This document shows, piece after piece, positions 6,127-12,832 of a stretch of 43,523 bases of DNA. Within the stretch, counting starts at the first letter, position 1, and every line of letters begins with the position of its first letter. The notes below the pieces were generated by a model, which searched no databases, was not told where the DNA came from, and saw only the letters and a program-made list of their open reading frames with translations. The stretch lies in the NCBI GenBank assembly GCA_017559825.1, contig JAFYQR010000006.1, positions 1-43,523 on the forward strand. Direction: 5' to 3'. The DNA comes from Thermoguttaceae bacterium (lineage in GTDB: Bacteria; Planctomycetota; Planctomycetia; Pirellulales; Thermoguttaceae). The position numbers and the translations under genes are program-made.

Positions 6127-6166
6127 GCGGCGCTCCCGTGGCCTTGGGGGGCGCCGCTTTTTTTTT
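6127..6166 (+). terminator. Strong intrinsic terminator of operon 1
   Basis: GCGGCGCTCCC (6127-6137) pairs with GGGGGCGCCGC (6147-6157), an 11-bp stem with one T-G wobble, loop of nine bases, followed by nine T (6158-6166). The T tract runs straight into copy 2 of the promoter repeat, so operon 2 starts independently. Confidence 0.9.
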
Positions 6167-6179
6167 ATAAAATTTATAA
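6165..6179. promoter_or_regulatory. Candidate operator: second copy of the 15-bp dyad
   Basis: TTATAAAATTTATAA, identical to 2200-2214 and at the same distance from the -35. This copy partly overlaps the end of the terminator T tract. Confidence 0.5.
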
Positions 6180-6198
6180 GAAAATTAACAAAAAGGAC

Positions 6199-6226
6199 TT
6201 TACAATTTCTAGTTTGCTTATATACT
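6199..6226 (+). promoter_or_regulatory. Sigma-70-type promoter of operon 2
   Basis: TTTACA (6199-6204), 16-base spacer, TATACT (6221-6226), identical to the operon 1 promoter. The leader to the first start codon is about 60 bases. Confidence 0.75.
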
Positions 6227-6293
6227 TATATACATAAGGCAAAGGGAAAGCCAAAAACGAAAATTCAAAACCAAAAAATCAAAGGCCAAAAAA

Positions 6294-6635
6294 ATGACTT
6301 TCACTTATTCCGCTAACGTCAAACACGATACCAACACCGCCGCCGTCGTCGCCGAGATGATCGAAGACGGCTTCGCTCCCGACGTCGCCGAGTGGCTCGC
6401 TTTATTTATCCCTTCCATTCCCGGCGCGCTCGTCTGTCGCCGCTTTGAACTCGTTATCGATGACGCGCCCGACGCGTTCACGGTCGAGGAAATTAAAAAG
6501 CTGTTCAGCGTCGCCGTCGAGCCGCGCCGCCTCGTCGCGGTTTACCGAAACAATCGCAACCGCGCCGCCGTTGCGATTGACAACGAATGGTTTTACGCGA
6601 TCAACGAAAACGGCGAAGCCGAGGAACTTCAGTAA
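6294..6635 (+). CDS. Unknown small protein, first gene of phage operon 2
   Basis: 113 residues. The N-terminal half is helical (TAAVVAEMIEDGFAPDVAEW), then LVCRRFELVIDDAPDAF and a C-terminal beta-like part (RLVAVYRNNRNRAAVAIDNE). No family recognised. The duplicated A-rich leader ends just upstream; AAAGGCC lies about 8 bases before the ATG. It holds the same promoter-proximal place as the 71-residue protein of operon 1 but is unrelated in sequence. Confidence 0.6.
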   Translation: MTFTYSANVKHDTNTAAVVAEMIEDGFAPDVAEWLALFIPSIPGALVCRRFELVIDDAPDAFTVEEIKKLFSVAVEPRRLVAVYRNNRNRAAVAIDNEWFYAINENGEAEELQ

Positions 6636-6647
6636 GGCGCGTAAACC

Positions 6648-6827
6648 GCGGCGCGTCGCCGGAAACGACGGCGCGCCGCCTGCCGGTTGATCACACCGTT
6701 AAACCGTTCCGGCGTTCGAATTAAAAAACGGTTCAGACGGCCTGCGGCGTTTGGAAGGCGGGCGTATTGTTTCAATTTGCGGCGATAAAACGCGCGCCCG
6801 TCGCGGGGTTCGATTCCCCGCCGCCGC
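6648..6827 (+). ncRNA. Structured intergenic RNA in operon 2
   Basis: The 218-base gap between two genes is strongly structured. A 14-bp hairpin with a GAAA loop spans 6648-6679 (one C-A mismatch). AACCG near 6703 can pair with CGGTT near 6729. ATTG-TTT-CAAT forms a small hairpin at 6766-6776 inside GGGCG (6760-6764)/CGCCC (6795-6799). A T-arm-like hairpin ends the region. GCGGCG at 6744-6749 could close the last 84 bases into a tRNA-like fold without a D-arm. No open frame or known RNA family fits. Pairings are direct; function is unknown. Confidence 0.4.
6779..6827 (+). ncRNA. tRNA-like acceptor/T-arm minihelix 2
   Basis: GCGGCG (6779-6784) pairs with CGCCGC (6822-6827). Between them, after an 18-base linker, is GCGGGG-TTCGATT-CCCCGC (6803-6821), with a loop matching the tRNA T-loop consensus. 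The outer helix abuts the T-stem, making 12 bp as in a tRNA acceptor/T-arm stack. It ends 26 bases before the next start codon, as minihelix 1 does at 36 bases. Confidence 0.5.
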
Positions 6828-6853
6828 TTCCGTTTTAAAAAGGAGAAGACAAA

Positions 6854-7066
6854 ATGAGAGATATTTTCGACACTAGCGACAATTTGCCGGCGCTTGGCGA
6901 ACGCTTTATGTCGCCTCTCGGCGTTGTCGAGTATTATGAAACCGAAACGCGCGACGACGATAAGGTTTGCGACGGTTGCGTTTTTCAGTGGACGAGTATT
7001 TGTCGAGATGGAAATATTGGTTGTATCACCGAGTCTTACGGTTGTTTCCGAAAGGTTGGAAAATGA
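6854..7066 (+). CDS. Small Cys-rich protein
   Basis: 70 residues. Five cysteines lie in the C-terminal half (CDGCVFQWTSICRDGNIGC, then YGCF), a spacing that suggests a metal site or disulfides. Small proteins with a C-x2-C-V/A-F pattern are common in phage early regions but have no assigned role that I know. AAGGAGAAG precedes the ATG by 5-8 bases. Its stop overlaps the RusA start as ATGA. Confidence 0.65.
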   Translation: MRDIFDTSDNLPALGERFMSPLGVVEYYETETRDDDKVCDGCVFQWTSICRDGNIGCITESYGCFRKVGK

Positions 7067-7518
7067 TCGACTTCGTTATCCGCCGTTTCCCGCCGTCCTC
7101 CAACAATATGTACCTCAATGGGCGCGGCGGCCACCGTCGCGTCCCGACGCGAGAACTCAAACTTTTCAAAGAGTTCGTGGGCTTGGAATGGGGGCTGGCG
7201 CAACAACGCGCAATTCCCCCGTTTGTCAAACGCGTCCGCGTCGTTTTGACGTTTTGTCCGCCGTCGCGTCGTTGTTACGACGTCGACAACCGTGTTAAAG
7301 CGACGCTCGACGCGCTCACCGAGGCGGGCGTTTGGCTCGACGACAAGATCGTCGATCAAATCGACGCACGGAAAGGCGACCCCGTTCGCGGTGGCGCGGT
7401 GGTCGTCGAAGCGTTTGCGCTTGGCCCGCAACAGCGCCCAATTTTACCGCCGTCGCTGACCCCGCTTCCAGAACCTAAAAAATCCAGCAAAAAGAACAAG
7501 AAGGAGAACTCGAAATGA
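7063..7518 (+). CDS. rusA: RusA-family Holliday junction resolvase
   Basis: 151 residues. RusA is a dimeric endonuclease that cuts four-way junctions during phage recombination. The catalytic pattern is visible: D73-V-D75-N-R-V-K79, then L82-D-A-L and W91-L-D-D94-K. These line up with E. coli RusA D70, D72, K76 and D91 at a constant offset of three. The N-terminal PPSSNNMYLNG is also typical. The last ~25 residues are a Pro/Lys tail (PPSLTPLPEPKKSSKKNKKE) outside the core. Coupled at both ends by ATGA. It acts with the RecE- and RecT-like proteins downstream. Confidence 0.9.
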   Translation: MIDFVIRRFPPSSNNMYLNGRGGHRRVPTRELKLFKEFVGLEWGLAQQRAIPPFVKRVRVVLTFCPPSRRCYDVDNRVKATLDALTEAGVWLDDKIVDQIDARKGDPVRGGAVVVEAFALGPQQRPILPPSLTPLPEPKKSSKKNKKENSK

Positions 7519-8690
7519 TCACGCGCAATAATGAACTCGACGGCTCGAAAGAACTCGAACGCGCGAGACTCTTCCTCGAATACGACGGAGAGGTTTGGTT
7601 CACCGACACGGAACGAGGAACCGTCGACGTCGACGCGGCGCTTGTCGACTCGTTGGAAGTCAAGCCGCAAGCGCCGCAGGCGGTTGTGATCGGCGGGTTT
7701 TACGACGTTCCCGACGAAACCGGCGAATCCGTGTTGACGGTTTGCTCCGCCGACGGCGAGTGTTCCGAATCGTGCGACGCTTGCGCCGTCGTGCAACAAT
7801 GCGGGAGCGCCAACTGTCCGATCATCGACTGCGGCGCGACTCACTACGGCAAAGGCGCGTCGCGGTACCTGCGTTTCGCGACGGTCGACGACGTTGAACG
7901 GCTCCGGCGCGGCGTCGTTGAAGATAACGGCGAAATCGTGGTACCCGCCGAAAGTGAGGCCGACGAAAACGCGAAGCGCCTAGCGCGTTACGAAGCGTGG
8001 TCGCGTCGTTTGAGCGAGTTGACGCGCGAACGCAACGACGAGCTCGAAAAAGAGGCCGACGCAAAAGAAGAGGCGCGACGCGCGAAAAAGGCGGCGGAAG
8101 CGTTGGAACGCCGTTACCAAGAGCTTATTTTGCGCGGCCCCGACGAGTTCCAACTCGACGACGCGCCGCTCTTGACGATTGCCGAAAATTGGCGCGAACT
8201 CCCCGTCGCCAAACTCCGCGACGAGATCGGCGACGCGACGTTCGCCGTCGTCGAGGAAAATTTCCGAACGCTCGGTCAAATTTCCGACTGGATGGGCGCT
8301 GACCCGCGCTCCAAAATTAAGGGGTTGACCGAAAAACGAGTCGACGCAATTTCCGACGCGCTCGAAAAATTTTACGCCGAGGAAGAACGCGCCGAATTTG
8401 CGCGGGCCGACGCGATCGCCGCCGAACGCGAAGCGGCGCGACGCGACGCGGAAGCGGACGAAACGCCGCTCGACGAACACGAAATCGCCGCCGCTCGATT
8501 AGCGGTCGAGGCGATCAACGAGGCCATCGAACGCGACGTTTGGGAAGGTTTCGACGCCGATTGGTTCCTCGACGTTTCGACGCAATTCGAGGACGACGAG
8601 GAGTCGTTGACGCGCGCCCAATTTGACGGACTTTGCAATATTTACAACGAGTTCCAACGCCGCGAAAAAACGGAGGCGGTCGCCCGATGA
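7515..8690 (+). CDS. Unknown protein: Cys cluster, coiled coil, HhH-like segment
   Basis: 391 residues, no family recognised. Residues 77-106 carry seven cysteines (C77, 83, 87, 90, 96, 101, 106), looking like a zinc or iron-sulfur site. Residues about 150-203 form a charged coiled coil (ERNDELEKEADAKEEARRAK). Residues about 240-286 (RTLGQISDWMGADP, KIKGLTEKRVDAISDALEKF) look like a helix-hairpin-helix DNA-binding fold similar to the RNA polymerase alpha C-terminal domain. A second charged helical part follows. It lies between RusA and the RecE-like nuclease with ATGA overlaps on both sides, so a DNA-recombination role is a fair inference. Confidence 0.65.
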   Translation: MITRNNELDGSKELERARLFLEYDGEVWFTDTERGTVDVDAALVDSLEVKPQAPQAVVIGGFYDVPDETGESVLTVCSADGECSESCDACAVVQQCGSANCPIIDCGATHYGKGASRYLRFATVDDVERLRRGVVEDNGEIVVPAESEADENAKRLARYEAWSRRLSELTRERNDELEKEADAKEEARRAKKAAEALERRYQELILRGPDEFQLDDAPLLTIAENWRELPVAKLRDEIGDATFAVVEENFRTLGQISDWMGADPRSKIKGLTEKRVDAISDALEKFYAEEERAEFARADAIAAEREAARRDAEADETPLDEHEIAAARLAVEAINEAIERDVWEGFDADWFLDVSTQFEDDEESLTRAQFDGLCNIYNEFQRREKTEAVAR

Positions 8691-9577
8691 ATTTGTTAGA
8701 CGGTTTCGAAATCGCGAGGCCGTTGGAACGCGGCGTCTGGGACGTGGACGAAAAAACGTACCGCGCCGACGCCGCAGTTAATTTTCACACGCTCGCAGAT
8801 TTTCAGCGCGACCCCCGCGCGTTCGAAGAGGGGTACTTTGAGAAACGAGACGCCGCCGACGCGATGCGTTTCGGCACCGCTTGCCACTCGGCCCTTTTGG
8901 AGGGGCCGTCCGCGTTCGCCCGCGACGTCGCCGTTTTCTCCCCGCCGGTGAACGCCAAAACCGGCGAGGCGTTTGGGGCGACGACGAAAACGTTCCTCGA
9001 CGCGCGAAACGCGTTTGAGACGGCTAACGCCGGGAAAACGATCATTTCGACGACCGACGCCGCCGCTATCGAACAACTCGAAAGATCGTTTTTGTTCCAC
9101 CCCGTCGCCCCGCGCGTAATGCGAGGCGGTTGGGGACGGCCTGAAATCGCGATCAAGGGCGAAATGATCGTCGACGGCGAACCGGTTGTCGTAAAGGGGC
9201 GTTTGGATTGGTACGGGCCCGCCGGTTTGACCGACTTCAAATCAACGGCGCGACTCGACGACGCTTCCGGTCGTCAGCGTTTCAAATACGCGATTTACGA
9301 TTACAAGTACCTCGTTCAACTCGGCTTTTATCACCGCCTGCTGACCGACGTTTGCGGCGCGCCTTTCGTTCCAGCTCAAATTGTCGCAGGCGAACGCGAA
9401 GCGCCGCACCGTATCGCGGTGTACGCGTTTACGCGAGAAATTGTCGAAGACGCTCGAAACGTCGCATTAGAGTGGCTCCGGCGTTATGTCGACGCAAAAA
9501 AACGAGGCTATTACCCGTCGCCGTTCGATCAAATACAAATCATCGATAAATATAACCCCGAAAAGGATTTAATGTAA
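8687..9577 (+). CDS. RecE-like PD-(D/E)XK exonuclease
   Basis: 296 residues, resembling the C-terminal nuclease domain of phage RecE/exodeoxyribonuclease VIII. This enzyme resects double-strand ends 5' to 3' so that the annealing protein can load. Key residues: H67 in FGTACHSALLEG, E153 in RPEIAIKG, D174 in VVKGRLDWYG, D183-x-K185 in LTDFKSTA, and a downstream YLVQLGFYH helix, which fits the RecB-type QxxxY motif. The start at 8687 forms ATGA with the upstream stop and has GGAGG 8-12 bases before it. Its stop overlaps the RecT-like start (TAATG), so the pair is made together. Confidence 0.85.
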   Translation: MNLLDGFEIARPLERGVWDVDEKTYRADAAVNFHTLADFQRDPRAFEEGYFEKRDAADAMRFGTACHSALLEGPSAFARDVAVFSPPVNAKTGEAFGATTKTFLDARNAFETANAGKTIISTTDAAAIEQLERSFLFHPVAPRVMRGGWGRPEIAIKGEMIVDGEPVVVKGRLDWYGPAGLTDFKSTARLDDASGRQRFKYAIYDYKYLVQLGFYHRLLTDVCGAPFVPAQIVAGEREAPHRIAVYAFTREIVEDARNVALEWLRRYVDAKKRGYYPSPFDQIQIIDKYNPEKDLM

Positions 9578-10941
9578 TGTCATACGTCCCCGCCACGCTC
9601 TCGACCCAACCGGAAATCGTCCCCGCGTTCCACTCCGCCGCGCCGTCGTCGATTATCGACGCGATGCGGTCGTATCAAGATTACTATCAGTTTGCGCAGG
9701 CGTTGGCCGCGTCCCGTTCAATTCCGGAGGCTTTCCAGAAAAATACCGGCGACTGCCTGATCGCGCTTGACCTCGCCGCGCGGCTCGGAATTTCGCCGTT
9801 GACCGTTTTTCAACACCTGTACATCGTCAGTGGGAAACCGGCGTTTTCCGCGCAATTCTGCGTCGCCCTTGTCAACGGCTCCGGCAAATTTTCGCGAATC
9901 ACGTTCGCGGAGGGGCAAGACGGCCACGCGACCGTCAAAACCAAGGAGCGGGACGGCTGGGACGCGCAAAACAAGCGTTACAAATACAAAACGGCGACGC
10001 ACTCGGTCGAAAACCTGTACTGCGAAGCGTGTTTCACCGAGTTGGCGACCGGTCAAAAATTCTCGTCGGGGCGTATCGACTTGCGTTTTGCCGACAAAAA
10101 CGGTTGGTTCGACAAGGCCGACTCCAAGTGGGCCGTGATGCCCAAGCAAATGCTTCGTTATCGCGCCGCCGCCCTCTTGATTCGAACTTATGCGCCCGAA
10201 CTCGTTTTGGGGCTGCACACGGTCGAAGAGGCGGAAGACGTTAGCGGAGAAACGGTCGTCGCGCCGCCGACGTTCGAAACGCCCGTCGCGTTGGCGGCGG
10301 AACCTGAAATCGCGGCGGAAGTCGCGACGGACGGCGGTTTTCTCGCGCGGATTCTCGCGGCGCCGTCGCTCGACGAATTGGGGGCGATTGGCGCGGAAAT
10401 CTCCGGCGCCGAACTGACTCCGGAGATTCGGGCGAAGCTCCGAGCCGCCTACGGGAATCGCGCGACCGAGTTGAAACAAGCCGTCGCGCCTCCGGTCGAA
10501 CCGGAACCGGAACCGGCTCCGGCGCCCGCCGCCAAACCGAAACGCGGGAGCAAAAAAACGCCGACGATTGCCGACGAGATCGCGTCGGCGACGACGTTTG
10601 ACGCGCTCGACAAGATCGCCGAACGCGTTCGCGCCGACCACGCAAACGGCGCGCTTGACGACGCGGCCCTCGACTCCGCTTTGGCGGCCCTTGACGCAAA
10701 AACGCAAACGCTCGAAGCGGAAGCGGCGGAAACGGTCGACGAGGAGCCGCAACCGACGGCGCAACAGATTCGATACGCCGCCGGTTTGCTCAACGCAATC
10801 AACGAAGCGCCCGACGTTGAAATCGTCGATAAAAACGCCAAACACGCGACCGAGTGGAGCGAACGCGGGTATATCACGAAACGCCAAGCAAAAGAAATCC
10901 TCGACGCCGCCGACAAAAAAAGATCGACTTTCCTTTTCTGA
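9577..10941 (+). CDS. recT: RecT-like single-strand annealing protein
   Basis: 454 residues. The N-terminal ~215 residues match the RecT/Bet-type fold: FQHLYIVSGKPAFSAQFCVA, and the strong signature WAVMPKQMLRYRAAALLIRT followed by YAPELVLGLHTVEEAED. RecT coats single strands and anneals them. Beyond residue ~225 there is a long extension: an Ala/Glu/Pro-rich linker (PPVEPEPEPAPAPAAKPKRG) and a helical C-terminus (QQIRYAAGLLNAINEAPDVE; YITKRQAKEILDAADKK). Typical RecT is about 270 residues, so the extension is unusual. The start overlaps the nuclease stop. A terminator follows 17 bases after the stop. Confidence 0.85.
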   Translation: MSYVPATLSTQPEIVPAFHSAAPSSIIDAMRSYQDYYQFAQALAASRSIPEAFQKNTGDCLIALDLAARLGISPLTVFQHLYIVSGKPAFSAQFCVALVNGSGKFSRITFAEGQDGHATVKTKERDGWDAQNKRYKYKTATHSVENLYCEACFTELATGQKFSSGRIDLRFADKNGWFDKADSKWAVMPKQMLRYRAAALLIRTYAPELVLGLHTVEEAEDVSGETVVAPPTFETPVALAAEPEIAAEVATDGGFLARILAAPSLDELGAIGAEISGAELTPEIRAKLRAAYGNRATELKQAVAPPVEPEPEPAPAPAAKPKRGSKKTPTIADEIASATTFDALDKIAERVRADHANGALDDAALDSALAALDAKTQTLEAEAAETVDEEPQPTAQQIRYAAGLLNAINEAPDVEIVDKNAKHATEWSERGYITKRQAKEILDAADKKRSTFLF

Positions 10942-10958
10942 AAAAACAAATGACTTCC

Positions 10959-10984
10959 GGCGCGGGAACCACCCGCGCCTTTTT
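10959..10984 (+). terminator. Intrinsic terminator between recT and int
   Basis: GGCGCGGG (10959-10966), loop AACCA, CCCGCGCC (10972-10979), then five T. The integrase ATG is only nine bases after the last T, so int has no room for a normal promoter or ribosome site downstream of this hairpin. Confidence 0.85.
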
Positions 10985-10992
10985 GCGCCCCG

Positions 10993-12096
10993 ATGACAAG
11001 TCTACAAAAAATCAAACGCAAAAACGGCGCCGCTTGGCGAATCCAGTACGTTATCGGAGGGCAACGTCGCACTCTTTATTTGGGAGTCCATTACACGCGC
11101 GCGCACGCGGAGGAAATCGACGCATACGTCAGAAAAATCGTCGACGCGCTTATCGTCGGCGTCGAGCCCGACGCCGCGACGCGCGCTTGGCTTGACCGCG
11201 TATCGATTGATTTGCGCGAACGTTTGGAGCGAGCCGGATTGCTCGAAAAGCGGCGGAACATCTCCGTGCCGGAGGTGTGGAGACTCTATGTCGCGTCGCC
11301 CGCGTTTCGCGAAACCAAACCTTCAACGCAACAAAACAAGGCGCGGTTTTTTCACGCGTTCGCGCGTTCCGGCGGCGCTGTTGCCGTCCGCGACTTGACG
11401 CGCGAAAACCTCGACGCGATACGCGCCGCGCTCGACGCGGAGCTTGCGGAAGCGACGAGGGCGAGCGCGTTGAAAACCGCGTCGGCGGCGCTGAATTGGG
11501 CGGTCGAGCGCGGAATTATCGACAAGAACCCGCTTGAAAAATATCCAAAAGGGTCGTTGCAAAACAAGACGCGCGAATATTTTGTCGACCGCGAAACTGC
11601 GTCGAAAGTGCTGGAAAATTGCCGCTTGCCTGCCGCGCGCGTTGCTTTCGCCCTTTACCGATACGGCGGATTGCGACGCGGCGAGGCGTTTTTGCTTAAA
11701 TGGTCTGATATTGCGTGGGAGCGCGGACGCGTCCGCGTAACGAGCCCCAAAACGGAACGAGTCGGCAAAGGGACGCGCGAAATCCCGCTTTTCCCGGCGT
11801 TGCGACGCGAACTTGAACGAGCGCGTCGCGTCGCGACGTCGGAAGCCGTTTTTGTCGTCGAGGGCGCGTCGGAATCGAATATCTTGAAAACGTTAAAGGC
11901 GGCGGCGCGTCGAGCGGGCGTGGTAGTTTGGCCGCGTTTTATTCAAAATTTGCGGGCCAGTTGCGCCAACGAGATTATCCGCGATCACAACGCGGAGGCG
12001 GAAGCGGCGTGGATTGGGCACGACCCAACGACGGCGCGTAAACATTATTTGTCCGTCCTCGACTCCGATTTTGAAAAAGCGTTGCGCGGCGAGTAG
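10993..12096 (+). CDS. int: Tyrosine integrase of the phage-like element
   Basis: 367 residues. It has an N-terminal arm-binding-like part (KRKNGAAWRIQYVIGGQRRT), a core-binding SAM-like domain at about 90-185, and a catalytic domain: R228 (YGGLRRGEAF), K253 (SPKTE), R321 (IQNLRAS), H343 (WIGH) and Y352 (ARKHYL). The box II position usually held by His (HxxR) is Gln318 here. It performs site-specific integration and excision. As the last gene before chromosomal sequence, it places one att site just downstream or upstream. The start at 10993 has no clear Shine-Dalgarno and lies next to a terminator, so expression probably depends on read-through. Confidence 0.9.
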   Translation: MTSLQKIKRKNGAAWRIQYVIGGQRRTLYLGVHYTRAHAEEIDAYVRKIVDALIVGVEPDAATRAWLDRVSIDLRERLERAGLLEKRRNISVPEVWRLYVASPAFRETKPSTQQNKARFFHAFARSGGAVAVRDLTRENLDAIRAALDAELAEATRASALKTASAALNWAVERGIIDKNPLEKYPKGSLQNKTREYFVDRETASKVLENCRLPAARVAFALYRYGGLRRGEAFLLKWSDIAWERGRVRVTSPKTERVGKGTREIPLFPALRRELERARRVATSEAVFVVEGASESNILKTLKAAARRAGVVVWPRFIQNLRASCANEIIRDHNAEAEAAWIGHDPTTARKHYLSVLDSDFEKALRGE

Positions 12097-12189
12097 CAAA
12101 AACGGTAGCGCTCCCGTGTGCGTCGACGTGTAAAAATAACAGTTGGCTAATATCTCTACCATAAAAGTTTCTTTTCGCAACAAAAAAAG

Positions 12190-12217
12190 AAGCCGCAACT
12201 TTCGTTAGTCGCGGCTT
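12190..12217. terminator. Terminator hairpin downstream of int
   Basis: AAGCCGC (12190-12196) pairs with GCGGCTT (12211-12217). On the minus strand it is followed by CTTTTTTT, on the plus strand by TAAACTTTTC, so it works best leftward but may end int transcripts too. Confidence 0.6.
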
Positions 12218-12260
12218 TAAACTTTTCTTGGTACCGACTACCGCGCGAGTTCAGTTTCTG

Positions 12261-12339
12261 CGCTCCGTTGTCGCTTAACGGTTAAGCCCAACGACGGTTA
12301 AAAAGAAAAGACGTCGAATCGCAAGGTTCGGCGTCTTTT
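12261..12339 (+). repeat. Inverted-repeat arm 1
   Basis: Matches the reverse complement of 12695-12773 over about 80 bases at roughly 85-90% identity. It contains a CGCTCCGTTGTCGCTT block, AAGCCCAACG and a terminator hairpin. Confidence 0.8.
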
Positions 12340-12340
12340 T
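12306..12340. terminator. Bidirectional terminator hairpin
   Basis: AAAAGACGTCGAA pairs with TTCGGCGTCTTTT (one mismatch) around TCGCAAGG, with A and T tracts on either side. It is part of inverted-repeat arm 1. Confidence 0.7.
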
Positions 12341-12495
12341 TATTGGGCCGCCTACCGCCCGCTCTACTTCCCTTGCGAATCGCGCTTGTCGTTAAACTCG
12401 ACGCGTTCAATTTATCTTATCGACGTTTCTCCAACGAGCGCGTTCTTTCCGCGCCGCCGCTTCTTTTATCGCCCGCCTCTTTCGACAAGAAACCC

Positions 12496-12528
12496 AAAAC
12501 GCGCCGAGTCTTAAAACTCGACGCGTTT
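12496..12528. terminator. Terminator-like hairpin
   Basis: AAAACGCG..GAGT-CTTAAA-ACTC..CGCGTTTTT: a stem with a two-base internal mismatch, flanked by A and T tracts, so it could act on both strands. Confidence 0.55.
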
Positions 12529-12599
12529 TTGTTCGTTCAACCGTTTCGACGAACCGAAATCGACGTTCTTTCCGACGCTTCGCTCGCCGCTTCTCCGCG

Positions 12600-12680
12600 C
12601 CGTTGGGCTAAAAAGTCAAGCGACGACGGAGCGAAGAAAACGAATTCGAGCGGTAGCTCGGATAAAACCGCCTTCGGCGG
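12600..12680 (+). repeat. 81-bp direct repeat, copy 1
   Basis: Same sequence as 12740-12820, with three differences in 81 bases, at a 140-base offset. It starts CCGTTGGGCT and ends in the CCGCCTTCGGCGG hairpin. Confidence 0.9.
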
Positions 12681-12691
12681 GCCGCGCTAAT

Positions 12692-12727
12692 AAAAAAGAC
12701 GCCGAATCTTGCGATTCGACGTCTTTT
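12692..12727. terminator. Bidirectional terminator hairpin
   Basis: AAAAAAGACGCCGAAT pairs with ATTCGACGTCTTTTT (one mismatch), loop CTTGCG. Inverted copy of the hairpin at 12306-12340. Confidence 0.7.
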
Positions 12728-12773
12728 TCTCTTTAACCGCCGTTGGGCTTAAAAGTCAAGCGACAACGGAGCG
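12695..12773 (-). repeat. Inverted-repeat arm 2
   Basis: Reverse-complement partner of 12261-12339. It overlaps the start of direct-repeat copy 2. Confidence 0.8.
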
Positions 12774-12820
12774 AAGAAAACGAGTTCGAGCGGTAGCTCG
12801 GATAAAACCGCCTTCGGCGG
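12740..12820 (+). repeat. 81-bp direct repeat, copy 2
   Basis: Partner of 12600-12680. This copy lies immediately downstream of the leftward lipoprotein gene and supplies its terminator. Confidence 0.9.
12804..12820 (-). terminator. Terminator of the leftward lipoprotein gene
   Basis: CCGCC-GAA-GGCGG on the minus strand followed by TTTTATC, 13 bases after the lipoprotein stop. The stem is short (5 bp), so efficiency is uncertain. The same hairpin ends the other direct-repeat copy. Confidence 0.55.
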
Positions 12821-12832
12821 CGCGACCGGCGC

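Larger units (their letters stand above)
6161..6271 (+). repeat. Duplicated promoter/leader region, copy 2
   Basis: Matches 2196-2306 at a constant offset of 3965 bases with two differences. It includes the 15-bp dyad (6165-6179) and the promoter. The two copies are in direct orientation, so recombination between them would delete all of operon 1. Confidence 0.9.
12097..12832. other. Gene-free boundary between phage element and chromosome
   Basis: 736 bases with no supportable gene. The content is intrinsic terminators and a set of direct and inverted repeats, listed separately. No tRNA gene is present, so the attachment core cannot be named. An open frame at 12343-12690 runs through the repeats and terminators and is not accepted. 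Confidence 0.7.

Noticed and set aside
6744..6828. Complete tRNA gene
   Set aside because: Acceptor and T-arm fit, but there is no D-arm and no usable anticodon loop, so it is listed as tRNA-like only.
12343..12690. Open frame of 115 codons on the plus strand
   Set aside because: It crosses a terminator hairpin and ends within a direct repeat, has no ribosome site, and the repeated part explains the translated text.
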